Origin: CAVQBP01 sp963740945
GTDB taxonomy: Bacteria; Bacteroidota; Ignavibacteria; Ignavibacteriales; Ignavibacteriaceae
DNA: 64,000 nt
Direction: 5' to 3'
Assembly (NCBI GenBank): GCA_963740945.1
Contig: CAVUGE010000021.1
Coordinates: forward strand, 1 to 64,000
Made by a program: the position numbers and the translations under genes. A model generated the notes under the pieces. That model ran no database searches and was not told the origin of the DNA. It saw only the letters and a list, made by a program, of their open reading frames with translations. This document shows positions 44,819-54,124 of the stretch, one piece after another. Every line of letters begins with the position of its first letter. Positions within the stretch are counted from its first letter, which is position 1.

Positions 44819-46526
44819 ATCCGTTGTTTTAATCCTCCTTTTAATAATAACAACTTTTAATTCACCGGTTTACACTAAATCACCTCATCCTATAAGAAGC
44901 CGGCATGGAATGGTAGTTTCTGCAAATTCTTTAGCGTCAAAAATAGGTGTTGAAATTATGAAAAAGGGAGGGAATGCGGTAGATGCTGCAGTTGCTGTCG
45001 GATTTGCTCTTGCGGTAACTTATCCTTATGCGGGGAATATAGGAGGCGGGGGATTTATGGTAATTCATTTAAAAGATGGAAAAAACACGACTATCGATTT
45101 TCGGGAAAAAGCTCCATTGCTTGCGGCGAAAAATATGTATCTTGATTCAAATGGAAATTATGTTCCTGAGTTAAGCAAAGAAGGAATTTTATCATCCGGA
45201 GTTCCCGGAAGTGTTGCAGGATTGATTTATGCTCTTAATAAATATGGTACATTGTCATTAAAAGAAGTAGTTGAGCCTGCAGTATTTATCGCAGAAAACG
45301 GCTGGCCTCTTGATTATAGCACAGCTGAAATATTTAAAGAATATTTACCCGAGTTTGAAAAATATCCCGCAAGTTATAAAATATTTTCCAAAGATGGTGA
45401 GGCATATGAAGAAGGAGATTTATTTAGACAACCTGATTTAGCCTGGACTTTGAAACAAATTGAAGAAAAAGGAAAAGACGGTTTTTATAAAGGGAAAGTT
45501 GCCGAACTTTTAATAAAGCAAGTGACATCTATGGGGGGAATTATAACTCATGATGATCTGGATAAATACACACCTGTTGAGAGAGAACCTGTTAGCGGAA
45601 CCTATCGTGGATTTGAAATAATTTCGATGCCGCCGCCTAGTTCAGGAGGAATTGCCTTAATAGAACTTCTAAATATACTTGAAAATTACAATTTTAATAT
45701 TGATGATTGGGGAAGCAGCGAATACATTCACCATCTGGTTGAAAGCATGAAATATGTATATGCCGATAGGACATATTTCCTTGGTGATGAAGATTTTTAC
45801 CATGTTCCCAAAATGGGATTAATATCTAAAGAATATGCAAAAAGCATTTTTAATAAAATACAGAGTGCTGAGAATAAAGCAATTCCGTCTGATTCTATTA
45901 ATTCTGAAGATCCTTTAAAATATTCGGAAAGTATGGAAACGACACACTATTCTGTTTATGATGAATACGGCAATGCAGTTAGTACAACAACAACTATTAA
46001 TTCTGCATTCGGATCGAAAATTACTGTTGCCGGCGCCGGATTTTTATTAAATAATGAAATGGATGATTTTAGCGCAAAACCCGGAGTCTCAAATCAGTTT
46101 GGATTAATGGGATCGGCAGCTAATTCAATTCAGCCTGAAAAGAGAATGTTGAGTTCCATGACTCCTACTATTATTTTAAAAGAAGATAAACCTTATATAA
46201 TCATAGGTTCCCCTGGGGGATCAACAATCATAACAGTTGTTTTACAGGTTATTATGAATTGTATTGATTTCCATATGAATATTCAGGAGGCTATAGATAT
46301 GCCCAGAATACATAATCAATGGAAGCCAGATGAAATTAGTTTTGAAAAATATGCTGTTAGTAAGGATGTAAGGGATAACTTAATTAAAATGGGTTACAGT
46401 ATACCAGATTTGAACACCAGTTATAAAATTCTAGGAGCTGCAGAAGGGATAATGATAGATAATGAAAATAATTTAATTTATGGTGCCGCAGACCCAAGAG
46501 GAAGCGGTACTGCTGAAGGTTTTTAA
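44796..46526 (+). CDS. ggt: Gamma-glutamyltransferase
   Basis: This is an exported Ntn-hydrolase (576 aa) that removes or transfers the gamma-glutamyl group of glutathione and related peptides. A signal peptide is present (VVLILLLIITTFNSPVYT). Marks are MKKGGNAVDAAVAVGFALAV (about 50-70), GNIGGGGFMVIHLKDG near 80-95 and EKAPLLAA; the self-cleavage site lies in METTHYSVYDEYGNAVSTTT near residue 382, where the second Thr would become the small-subunit N-terminus. Late motifs are SSMTPTII and GSPGGSTIITVVLQVI. The ATG at 44796 is preferred over the TTG just before it. Confidence 0.94.
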   Translation: MHTSTFFKSVVLILLLIITTFNSPVYTKSPHPIRSRHGMVVSANSLASKIGVEIMKKGGNAVDAAVAVGFALAVTYPYAGNIGGGGFMVIHLKDGKNTTIDFREKAPLLAAKNMYLDSNGNYVPELSKEGILSSGVPGSVAGLIYALNKYGTLSLKEVVEPAVFIAENGWPLDYSTAEIFKEYLPEFEKYPASYKIFSKDGEAYEEGDLFRQPDLAWTLKQIEEKGKDGFYKGKVAELLIKQVTSMGGIITHDDLDKYTPVEREPVSGTYRGFEIISMPPPSSGGIALIELLNILENYNFNIDDWGSSEYIHHLVESMKYVYADRTYFLGDEDFYHVPKMGLISKEYAKSIFNKIQSAENKAIPSDSINSEDPLKYSESMETTHYSVYDEYGNAVSTTTTINSAFGSKITVAGAGFLLNNEMDDFSAKPGVSNQFGLMGSAANSIQPEKRMLSSMTPTIILKEDKPYIIIGSPGGSTIITVVLQVIMNCIDFHMNIQEAIDMPRIHNQWKPDEISFEKYAVSKDVRDNLIKMGYSIPDLNTSYKILGAAEGIMIDNENNLIYGAADPRGSGTAEGF

Positions 46527-46542
46527 ATTAAAAGGATCATAT

Positions 46543-46938
46543 ATGATACTGGGTATAGGAATAGATATAATTGAAATTGATAGAATTAAGGAAAGTGTAG
46601 ATAAATTCGGAGAACACTTCCTTAATAAAATTTATACAGAATCGGAATTAGAATATTGTTTAAGTAAAAGCAGCAAGTATCAGCATCTGGCAGCAAGATT
46701 TGCCGCTAAGGAAGCTGTTTATAAGGCTCTAACAACTGGCTGGCATGAAGTAGCAACATGGCAGGATATTGAAATTTTTAACGAAGATAATGGTATGCCC
46801 AAAGTCAAATTTAAAGGAAAACTGGAATCATTCCTGACTAATGACAAAAGCTTAAAAATTTCTATAAGCCACTCAAGGGATTATGTTGCATGTATAGCTA
46901 TTGTTTATATGAACTCTGAAAATATCCCATCGATTTAA
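46543..46938 (+). CDS. acpS: Holo-[acyl-carrier-protein] synthase
   Basis: AcpS transfers 4'-phosphopantetheine to acyl carrier protein. The protein (131 aa) reads MILGIGIDIIEIDRIKES with the Mg2+-binding Asp, then AARFAAKEAVYKAL near 48-61 with the catalytic Glu/Lys and ISISHSRDYVACIAI at the end. The start at 46543 is chosen because AAAGGA lies just upstream and the family begins here; an ATG 63 bases earlier overlaps ggt and adds non-family sequence. Confidence 0.96.
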   Translation: MILGIGIDIIEIDRIKESVDKFGEHFLNKIYTESELEYCLSKSSKYQHLAARFAAKEAVYKALTTGWHEVATWQDIEIFNEDNGMPKVKFKGKLESFLTNDKSLKISISHSRDYVACIAIVYMNSENIPSI

Positions 46939-47091
46939 GATTTTGTTGCTTAAAAGGCGAAAATTTAAGAATCCATAATTTAACTACTTTATATTATCTT
47001 ATTTTTAGTTAATTTTAATGTTTGAAAATCTAGCTTTAGAATTGATTGGAATCAATCCAATATTTAATTTTATTAAAAAAAGATTTTTCTT

Positions 47092-47283
47092 TTGAACAGA
47101 AGTACTTTTAATATATTTACTTATGCAGCAATCGGATTGTTATTTATATTTTTAATGTTAATGGTATTTAAAGCAGTTCCTGCAGAATGGTTTATTTATA
47201 TTTTAGGTGTTAGTATATTGCTTTTTTTAATAAGATTATTCTTTAGGATTTATTTTATAATTCAAGACAGGAAAAAGAATTAA
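47092..47283 (+). CDS. Small two-helix membrane protein
   Basis: This 63-residue protein starts TTG (NRSTFNIFTYAAIGLLFIFL) and has two transmembrane helices (about 9-26 and 33-50), then a basic tail QDRKKN. It shows no family motif. It ends where the HNH nuclease frame begins (stop TAA overlapping a possible ATT start), so the two may be coupled. Coding is supported by the clear alternation of hydrophobic helices and a basic inside tail, but the start lacks an ATG. Confidence 0.62.
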   Translation: MNRSTFNIFTYAAIGLLFIFLMLMVFKAVPAEWFIYILGVSILLFLIRLFFRIYFIIQDRKKN

Positions 47284-47827
47284 GGAGGCTGTCTTCGAAC
47301 CCGGTAAAAGAGTAAACGGCAAACTAAATGCAAAGGTTTTAATTTTAAATCAAAGTTATGAACCTTTATCTATATGTAATATTAAAAAAGCTTTTGTCCT
47401 TGTTTATCTTGGAAAAGCTGAACTGGTTATTAATGATACCAAGAAAGAACTTCATTCTGTATCAAGAACATATCCGTGGCCGAGTATTATAAGGTTGAGT
47501 CAGTATATTAATTTGCCATGTAAAAAAGTAGTGTTGACAAGAAAAAATATCTTGCGGAGAGATGCATATAAATGCGGGTATTGCGGAAGAGGGGATTTGC
47601 CATTAACAATTGACCATGTTATTCCAAAAGCAAGGGGAGGGACAGATTCATGGGAAAATTTAGTTTGTGCATGTACCTCGTGCAACAATAGAAAAGGTGA
47701 TAGAACTCCGGAAGAAGCAAAGATGTTTTTAAAAAATAAGCCATTCAAACCAAGTCACATCATGTTTATTAAAAATGTTGTTGGTAAATTAGACGATAAT
47801 TGGAAACCATACTTATACCTTTCTTAA
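47279..47827 (+). CDS. HNH endonuclease with non-canonical start
   Basis: This is an HNH-family nuclease. The family-typical N-terminal domain is readable from about 47312 (AKVLILNQSYEPLSI, KAFVLVYLGKAELV, PWPSIIRLSQYI), followed by the HNH core DAYKCGYCGRGDLPLTIDHV, IPKARGGTDSWENLVCAC and SCNNRKGD (zinc Cys pairs plus the His motif). The frame has no ATG, GTG or TTG before 47495, where a start would cut off the N-terminal third. An ATT at 47279, overlapping the previous stop, has AGGA six bases upstream and is my tentative start (182 aa). A frameshift near the AAGGAGG at 47282 is an alternative. Confidence 0.78.
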   Translation: MKEAVFEPGKRVNGKLNAKVLILNQSYEPLSICNIKKAFVLVYLGKAELVINDTKKELHSVSRTYPWPSIIRLSQYINLPCKKVVLTRKNILRRDAYKCGYCGRGDLPLTIDHVIPKARGGTDSWENLVCACTSCNNRKGDRTPEEAKMFLKNKPFKPSHIMFIKNVVGKLDDNWKPYLYLS

Positions 47828-47952
47828 GTAAAAGGTCAAAAATCGAAGAAATTAAAATAATTTGATTTTGAATTTTGACCGCAAAATGAGATTATTATAC
47901 ACATTATTATTATTTTTCAACTTATTATTTTTATTATTCAAAATATTATCTT

Positions 47953-48933
47953 ATGGTGAAAAAAAGAATTTTAAGCGGTATGCGCCCTACAGGAAAACTT
48001 CATATAGGTCATTATGTTGGAGCACTCGAAAATTGGGTAAAACTTCAGGATGAATATGAAAATTTTCATCTGATTGCTGATTATCATGTATTAACTACCA
48101 GCTTGAATACAAAAGATGTTTATGAAAATTCGATTGAAATGTTAATTGATTGGCTAGCTTCCGGTTTAGATTGGCAAAAAAGTCCTATGTTCCGTCAATC
48201 AAAAATAAAAGAGCATGCCGAATTGTATTTAATTCTGGGAATGTTAATTACTGTCAACAGGCTTGAGAGAAATCCAACATTAAAAGATCAAATTAGGGAT
48301 CTTAATATTGAAAATGTTATTTATGGTCATTTAGGCTATCCGGTTCTTCAGGCGGCAGATATACTTTTATATAAAGGAAATGCAGTACCTGTCGGAGAAG
48401 ACCAGGTGCCCCACATCGAAATATCCAGAGAAATCGCTAGAAGATTTAATAGTCAATATGGAAAGGTGTTTCCTGAACCTGAACCTTTATTAACTCAGTT
48501 TGCAAGGCTACCCGGATTGGATGGAAATTCTAAAATGAGTAAATCATTAGGCAATACAATTTTACTTTCGGATGATCCGGAAACAGTAAAAGCCAAAATG
48601 AAGAAAGCAGTAACTGATCCGCAAAAAATAAGGAAGGGGGATCCCGGAAATCCGGATATATGTCTGGTTTTTTCTTACCATAAGAAATTTAATCCTTCTG
48701 AAGTACCTGAAATTGAAGCAGGATGCCGCTCCGGAGCTTTAGGTTGTTTTGATTGTAAAATGAATTGTGCATCAAAAATTTCTGTAATGATTGAACCAAT
48801 AATAGAAAAAAGAAAATATTATGAGAACAGGAAAAACGAAGTTTTAGAGATTTTGAATGATGGTGAAATCAGGGCAGGAAAAGTAGCTCAGGAAACTATG
48901 AAAGAAGTTCGTGAAAAAATGAAAATAGGCTAA
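47953..48933 (+). CDS. trpS: Tryptophanyl-tRNA synthetase
   Basis: This is a class I aminoacyl-tRNA synthetase (326 aa) that charges tRNA-Trp. The HIGH signature is HIGH at residues 17-20 (SGMRPTGKLHIGHYVGALEN), and the KMSKS loop is KMSKSLGNT near 195-203. YPVLQAADILLYKG near 132-145 and VGEDQVPHIEISREI near 149-163 are typical of TrpS. An unusual CxxxxxGCFDCKMNC-like Cys cluster (about 256-275) resembles the iron-sulfur or zinc site of some TrpS proteins. Inverted repeat arms GGTCAAAA/TTTTGACC (47834-47880) lie upstream. Confidence 0.97.
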   Translation: MVKKRILSGMRPTGKLHIGHYVGALENWVKLQDEYENFHLIADYHVLTTSLNTKDVYENSIEMLIDWLASGLDWQKSPMFRQSKIKEHAELYLILGMLITVNRLERNPTLKDQIRDLNIENVIYGHLGYPVLQAADILLYKGNAVPVGEDQVPHIEISREIARRFNSQYGKVFPEPEPLLTQFARLPGLDGNSKMSKSLGNTILLSDDPETVKAKMKKAVTDPQKIRKGDPGNPDICLVFSYHKKFNPSEVPEIEAGCRSGALGCFDCKMNCASKISVMIEPIIEKRKYYENRKNEVLEILNDGEIRAGKVAQETMKEVREKMKIG

Positions 48934-48936
48934 TCT

Positions 48937-49665
48937 TTGTATAAAATTAAGTTAGAACAGTTTGAAGGTCCTCTGGATCTCCTTTTATTTTTTATTAAAC
49001 GGGATGAGCTGAATATATATGACATCCCGATTTCGAAGATTACAAAGGAATATCTGGAATACGTTAACTTGATTAAAATCCTTGATCTTGAAACTGCGGG
49101 TGATTTTATACTAATGGCTTCTACTCTAATGCATATTAAAGTGAGGATGCTGCTTCCCAGAGAATTTGATGAGAAAGGTGAAGAAATTGATCCTAGAACG
49201 GACCTGGTTAAGGCGCTACTTGAATATAAAAGATATAAAGAAATGTCGGAGGAATTAGCTTTCTTTGAATCAAATCAAAGGAAGATAAATTATCGCGGAA
49301 ATTTTTCAGCTGATGTAAAAATTGATATACCTGATTACGATATCCTTCTTAAAAATGTGACAGTATTTGATCTAGCGAAGGCGTTTAAAAAAGCCATTGA
49401 AGGAATCAAACCGGAAATTTTTCATGAAGTTAGAAAGATAAATATTTCTATTGACGAACAAATTAATTTCATACTGAGAAAGTTAAAAGAATCGGGTGAA
49501 CTACATTTCCTTAAATTAATAGAAGGAATGAAAGAAAAGATAAGAATTGTCATAACGTTTGTAGCTCTGCTTGAATTGACAAAAGTAGGAAGAATAAGTA
49601 TTAAGGAATCATCTAATTTTAATGATTTTATTATTTTAAATCCTGGCAATGGAGAAAATATATAA
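48937..49665 (+). CDS. scpA: Segregation and condensation protein A
   Basis: ScpA is the kleisin that bridges SMC heads in the chromosome-condensing Smc-ScpAB complex. The protein (242 aa) begins KLEQFEGPLDLLLFFIKRDEL, then IPISKITKEYLEYV and ASTLMHIKVRMLLP near 61-75. The C-terminal winged helix ends LLELTKVGRISIKE. The start is TTG, three bases after the trpS stop. It overlaps scpB by 17 bases. Smc is not in the window. Confidence 0.95.
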   Translation: MYKIKLEQFEGPLDLLLFFIKRDELNIYDIPISKITKEYLEYVNLIKILDLETAGDFILMASTLMHIKVRMLLPREFDEKGEEIDPRTDLVKALLEYKRYKEMSEELAFFESNQRKINYRGNFSADVKIDIPDYDILLKNVTVFDLAKAFKKAIEGIKPEIFHEVRKINISIDEQINFILRKLKESGELHFLKLIEGMKEKIRIVITFVALLELTKVGRISIKESSNFNDFIILNPGNGENI

Positions 49666-50293
49666 TTCTATAATAGAGGCTTTAATCTTTGCCTCCGAAG
49701 ATTCGATTTCAGCTTCTGAATTAATCAAAGCGATTAAAGGAATTGACGGCGAAGAAATTCAAATAACCGTTTCAGATGTAGAAAATTGTATTACAGAATT
49801 AAATTCCAGGTATGAATCGGATAATTTATCTGTAAAAATTATTAAAATATCAAACGGATTTCTCTTTGCAACAAGACCCGAATATGCGAAGTATGTCGGA
49901 TACTTGTCTTCGGAAAAAAGTAAAAGACGGTTGAGTCAAGCGGCTCTTGAAACTCTTGCTATTATTGCATATAAACAACCGATAACAAAACCTGAATTGG
50001 AATCAATACGCGGGGTTAATTCGGATTATATGCTTAATACACTGCTTGAAAAAGATTTAATTACTATTTCAGGTAGGGCAGAAACGATCGGTAGACCTCT
50101 GCTTTATTTAACCACTAATGAGTTTTTAAAATATTTTGGGTTAAACAGTATAAGTGATCTACCAAAGCCAAGAGAAATAGACGAAATAATGCAGGATGAG
50201 GATTTTATCGAGCAGAAAAGAAAGATCATGATGAATCTGATAGAAGAGACTATACAAAATGAAATAGAAGATGAATCAGAAAAAATTGATTAG
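49649..50293 (+). CDS. scpB: Segregation and condensation protein B
   Basis: ScpB is the winged-helix dimer partner of ScpA. The protein (214 aa) has two winged helices: IYNSIIEALIFASEDSISAS at the start and LSQAALETLAIIAYKQPITK near 96-115, with SIRGVNSDYMLNTLLEKDLI and GRAETIGRPLLYLTTNEFL. It overlaps scpA by 17 bases and the pseudouridine synthase by 23 bases, so all three are translated in series. The extended acidic C-terminus (EETIQNEIEDESEKID) is usual. Confidence 0.95.
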   Translation: MEKIYNSIIEALIFASEDSISASELIKAIKGIDGEEIQITVSDVENCITELNSRYESDNLSVKIIKISNGFLFATRPEYAKYVGYLSSEKSKRRLSQAALETLAIIAYKQPITKPELESIRGVNSDYMLNTLLEKDLITISGRAETIGRPLLYLTTNEFLKYFGLNSISDLPKPREIDEIMQDEDFIEQKRKIMMNLIEETIQNEIEDESEKID

Positions 50294-50993
50294 ACTTAAT
50301 AAATATATATCCGATAGCGGAATTACGTCAAGAAGGAAATCGGAAGAATATATTTTGCAGAATAGAGTTTCTGTGAACGATAAAATAGTTAATTCTTTAA
50401 ATTTTAAGATAGATCCTGATATTGACAAAGTTAGTCTTGATGGGGAATTAATTAAGCCCGTTAAACATATTTATTTGTTAATGAATAAACCCAAAGGGGT
50501 TGTTACAACAACAAATGATGATAAAAATAGAAAGACTGTTATAGATTTGATTAAAATGAATGAGAGGATTTATCCTATAGGCAGGCTTGATTATAATACA
50601 ACGGGTGTTTTATTATTAACTAATGATGGAGATTTTTCAAATTTGTTAACCCATCCTAAAAATAATATTAGTAGAGTATATGAAGTTAAATTGGATAAAC
50701 CACTAAATTTTGAAATTAAAGAACGATTGTTAAAAGGTATTTATTTAACGGGGAGAAAAGGGAAATTTATGAGGATAAATTTCCCGAATTCCAAAAACAG
50801 GAATTTTGTCGAAGTTACCTGCATTGAAGGAAGAAATCATTTCATAAAAAATATGTTTAGTGAGGTTGGATACGCCGTTATTGCACTAAATAGAAAAGAA
50901 TTTGCAGGATTAAAGGTAGACATAGCCCCTGGTAAATATAGAAAAATTTCAAAAGAAGAGATAAATATTATTAAAAGTAATTATGAAGATTAA
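50271..50993 (+). CDS. Pseudouridine synthase, RsuA/RluB family
   Basis: This is a TruB/RsuA-fold enzyme (240 aa) that isomerises uridine in rRNA. An S4-like N-terminal domain (IRLNKYISDSGITSRRKSEE) is followed by KPKGVVTTTND near 73 and the catalytic segment IYPIGRLDYNTTGVLLLTND (about 95-114), in which the RLDYNTTG Asp is the nucleophile. The C-terminal EGRNHFIKNMFSEVGY is typical. Position after scpB matches RluB in many genomes, which modifies 23S U2605 (E. coli numbering); RluE/RsuA activity cannot be excluded. It overlaps both neighbours. Confidence 0.92.
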   Translation: MNQKKLIRLNKYISDSGITSRRKSEEYILQNRVSVNDKIVNSLNFKIDPDIDKVSLDGELIKPVKHIYLLMNKPKGVVTTTNDDKNRKTVIDLIKMNERIYPIGRLDYNTTGVLLLTNDGDFSNLLTHPKNNISRVYEVKLDKPLNFEIKERLLKGIYLTGRKGKFMRINFPNSKNRNFVEVTCIEGRNHFIKNMFSEVGYAVIALNRKEFAGLKVDIAPGKYRKISKEEINIIKSNYED

Positions 50994-52485
50994 GGTTTAT
51001 ATAATTCTTTGTATTTTATTACTCATTCCCAAAATCTTTGCTCAAGAAAAGATAAAAGACTCTCTTTCTATTCCGAAATATGGCGGAACAACGATTAAGG
51101 ATTTCTGGAAAGAAATGGATGACATCTTTAACGATCCAAATTTTGATAATGCTAATTGGGGGGTAGTTCTCCAATCTTTAGAAACAGGCGAATATTTTTA
51201 TCGCCGTAATGAAAATAAATTATTTATTCCTGCTTCTGATTTGAAATTATTTACGACAGCTTCGGCACTAATTTTACTTGGTCCGGAGTATTGTTTCAGT
51301 ACAAAAATTTTTATGCATGGTAAGATGGATGGTTCGGTTTTAGATGGAGATTTAATCGTCAGGGGCAGAGGAGATCCTTCTATATCAGGCAGATTCTATA
51401 ATGATGATAAATATAAAGTTTTCAAAGATTGGGCTGATACTCTTGCAAATGCAGGTATTGATGAAATAACAGGTAATATTATAGGTGATGATAATCGGTT
51501 CGATAATCTTGGACTTGGTAAAGGATGGGCATGGGATGATGAAAGTTATTGGTTTTCAGCCCCTTCCGGTGCTATATCATTTAATGATAATGTTGTCGAT
51601 ATAGTTGTAAAGGTAAATAAAGAAAAAAATCTTGCAGTGATAAGAACTAACCCGTCGACAAAATATATTGTTTTTATAAATAATGTATCCGTAGTGTCAA
51701 ATGACTCAACAACATCAGTAAATGTATATAGACAAAGTGGAACGAACATTGTAAATGTTTTCGGTACAATTAGAAGGCAGGATTCAATTAAAACTTATGT
51801 AACTGTAAATAATCCAACTCAATATTCTATGGTTGTATTGAAATCTATTCTCCAAAAGGAGGATATAAAGGTCGATGGTTTCCCTATGGATATAGATGAT
51901 TTATCAAAATTACCGCAGAATAAAAACCTGAAATCACTTTTTACTTATTATTCTCCGCCGTTAAAAGAAATAATTAAAGTAATAAATAAGAATAGTGAAA
52001 ATTTTTACTCCGAACAGTTATTAAAAACCATTGGACTTGAAGAAGAAGGTCTTGGTTCTGCGGATAATGGTGTACAAGCAGCAGATATGGTATTTAGAGA
52101 GATGGGAATATTACCTGAGGGAATGAATATGGTTGACGGCAGCGGGTTATCACGGTTAAATCTAATTACCCCTCATCAGGTTGTTGCTCTTTTGAGTTAT
52201 ATGTTTAAAAATAAATACTTTATTCCATTTTATAATTCACTTCCCATAGCTGGTGTAGACGGTACCCTTGGAAAAAGAATGAAAAAAACAAAAGCTGAAA
52301 ATAATTTGAGAGCAAAAACAGGAACTCATATAGGAGTAAGCAGCATATCCGGTTATGTGTATACTTTGGATAATGAGCCGCTTGCATTTTCAATAATAGC
52401 AAATAATTATGAAGTCCCCGTTAAAATTGCAGAAAATATTGAAGATCTTGTTTGTTTAAGGCTCGCTAATTTTAAAAGGAAATAA
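50983..52485 (+). CDS. dacB: D-alanyl-D-alanine carboxypeptidase/endopeptidase (PBP4, DacB type)
   Basis: This is a periplasmic penicillin-binding protein (500 aa) of the S13 family that trims peptidoglycan peptides. It has a signal peptide (IILCILLLIPKIFAQ), the SxxK catalytic motif SDLK at residues 85-88 (FIPASDLKLFTTAS), the SxN motif within NKNSENFYSEQLL near 335, and KTG in LRAKTGTHIGVSS near 447. A large insert between the first two motifs is standard for PBP4. It overlaps the pseudouridine synthase gene by 11 bases and lies 11 bases upstream of lysS. Confidence 0.93.
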   Translation: MKIKVYIILCILLLIPKIFAQEKIKDSLSIPKYGGTTIKDFWKEMDDIFNDPNFDNANWGVVLQSLETGEYFYRRNENKLFIPASDLKLFTTASALILLGPEYCFSTKIFMHGKMDGSVLDGDLIVRGRGDPSISGRFYNDDKYKVFKDWADTLANAGIDEITGNIIGDDNRFDNLGLGKGWAWDDESYWFSAPSGAISFNDNVVDIVVKVNKEKNLAVIRTNPSTKYIVFINNVSVVSNDSTTSVNVYRQSGTNIVNVFGTIRRQDSIKTYVTVNNPTQYSMVVLKSILQKEDIKVDGFPMDIDDLSKLPQNKNLKSLFTYYSPPLKEIIKVINKNSENFYSEQLLKTIGLEEEGLGSADNGVQAADMVFREMGILPEGMNMVDGSGLSRLNLITPHQVVALLSYMFKNKYFIPFYNSLPIAGVDGTLGKRMKKTKAENNLRAKTGTHIGVSSISGYVYTLDNEPLAFSIIANNYEVPVKIAENIEDLVCLRLANFKRK

Positions 52486-52496
52486 TTGGAGGTTCT

Positions 52497-54029
52497 GTGA
52501 ACGAAAATATTTCAACCGGAAATTCATTATCAGGAGAAGACTTAAATGTATTAATTAAAAGAAGGCATGAAGAACTCAATGAATTAAAATTAAAAGGTAT
52601 TGAGACATATGCTTATTCCTTTGATGTAAATTCTAATTCTCAGGATATTAAAAATAAATACATAGAGGATGAAAAAAGAACAGTTAAGATTGCAGGGAGA
52701 ATTATGGCAATTAGAAGAATGGGAAAGGCTTCATTTGCCCATATTCAGGATGATAAAGGAAAGATCCAGATTTATTTAAGAAAAGACGACATAGGTGAAA
52801 GTTACTCTGCTTTTAAGTTGATGGATATAGGCGACATTATAGGTATAGAGGGTTATGTATTTAAAACAAAAACAGGTGAAATATCAATACATACAACATC
52901 TTTAGTTCTTTTATCAAAGTCTATACGTCCATTACCGATTGCAAAAGAAACAATCGATGAGCAGGGAAATAAAATTGTTCATGATCAATTTGCAGACAAA
53001 GAACTTCGTTACCGTCAAAGATATGTGGATCTGGTTGTAAACCCGCATTTAAAAGAAACATTCATCAGCAGAAGTAAGATAATCTCAACAATGAGAAGAT
53101 TTCTGGATGAACATAATTATCTGGAAGTTGAGACTCCCATACTTCAACCACTTTATGGGGGAGCCGCTGCAAAACCATTTATAACTCACCACAATACGCT
53201 GGATACCAGTTTTTATCTAAGAATCGCTGATGAACTTTACCTAAAGAGATTGATTGTGGGAGGAATTAATGGTGTTTATGAAATATCGAAAGATTTCCGA
53301 AATGAAGGAATGGACCGAACACATAATCCTGAATTTACAATGATGGAGTTATATGTTCCCTATAAAGATTATATATGGATGATGGAGTTTGTAGAAGAAA
53401 TGATTCAGAAAATATGCAGTGAAGTTTTTAATACATTTGATTTTACTTTTGAAGATAAGAGAATAAACTTAAAATCACCATGGAAACGTATATCTTTTGT
53501 AGAAGCCATTGAAGAAAAGACAGGGTTAAATGTTATAGCAGCATCTATTAATGAATTGAAAAGTAAGGCAAGAGAACTAAATATAGAAACTGCGAATCTA
53601 GAAGGGAAGGGTAAATTTGTAGATGAAATATTTAGCGAAACAGTTGAGCCCTATCTAATTGAACCAACATTTGTAATGGATTATCCTATAGAACTTTCTC
53701 CATTAGCAAAAAAACACCGCTCTAAACAAGGGGTAGTAGAAAGATTTGAAGCTTATTTTGCAGGTAAAGAAATTTGCAATGCATTTTCAGAACTTAATGA
53801 TCCCATAGATCAGAGACAAAGATTTACAGATCAAAGTAAGATGCGCGAAGCCGGCGATGAAGAAGCACATCAAATCGATGAAGATTTTATACGTGCTTTA
53901 GAGTATGGAATGCCACCAACTGCTGGTTTGGGAATTGGAGTTGATAGACTAACCATGGTACTCACTAATCAGTCTTCAATTAGAGATGTTATATTTTTTC
54001 CTCAAATGAAGCCGGAAGCTAAGGGGTGA
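52497..54029 (+). CDS. lysS: Lysyl-tRNA synthetase (class II)
   Basis: This is a class IIb synthetase (510 aa). The anticodon-binding OB-fold is near 66-160 (VKIAGRIMAIRRMGKASFAH). Class II motif 2 is DFRNEGMDRTHNPEFTMMEL near 262-281, motif 3 is GLGIGVDRLTMVLTNQ near 478-493, and motif 1 is near ETFISRSKIISTMRRFLDE. Charges tRNA-Lys. The start is GTG with GGAGG upstream. The dacB gene ends 11 bases before it. Confidence 0.97.
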   Translation: MNENISTGNSLSGEDLNVLIKRRHEELNELKLKGIETYAYSFDVNSNSQDIKNKYIEDEKRTVKIAGRIMAIRRMGKASFAHIQDDKGKIQIYLRKDDIGESYSAFKLMDIGDIIGIEGYVFKTKTGEISIHTTSLVLLSKSIRPLPIAKETIDEQGNKIVHDQFADKELRYRQRYVDLVVNPHLKETFISRSKIISTMRRFLDEHNYLEVETPILQPLYGGAAAKPFITHHNTLDTSFYLRIADELYLKRLIVGGINGVYEISKDFRNEGMDRTHNPEFTMMELYVPYKDYIWMMEFVEEMIQKICSEVFNTFDFTFEDKRINLKSPWKRISFVEAIEEKTGLNVIAASINELKSKARELNIETANLEGKGKFVDEIFSETVEPYLIEPTFVMDYPIELSPLAKKHRSKQGVVERFEAYFAGKEICNAFSELNDPIDQRQRFTDQSKMREAGDEEAHQIDEDFIRALEYGMPPTAGLGIGVDRLTMVLTNQSSIRDVIFFPQMKPEAKG

Positions 54030-54124
54030 GATTAAAATCAAATTTAATTCAAATTCAGGAAATAATTTTGTAAAGCAAGTACAATACATTATGGTGGAAC
54101 AATTTGTCTATTTTAAGGTGAAGT

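Noticed and set aside
47834..47880. Inverted repeat GGTCAAAA/TTTTGACC before trpS as a terminator or T-box
   Set aside because: No T-tract and no T-box features; the arms are short with a long AT-rich loop.
51118..51129. GATGACATCTTT resembles the inner block of the repeat
   Set aside because: It lies inside dacB coding sequence with no outer arm; chance.
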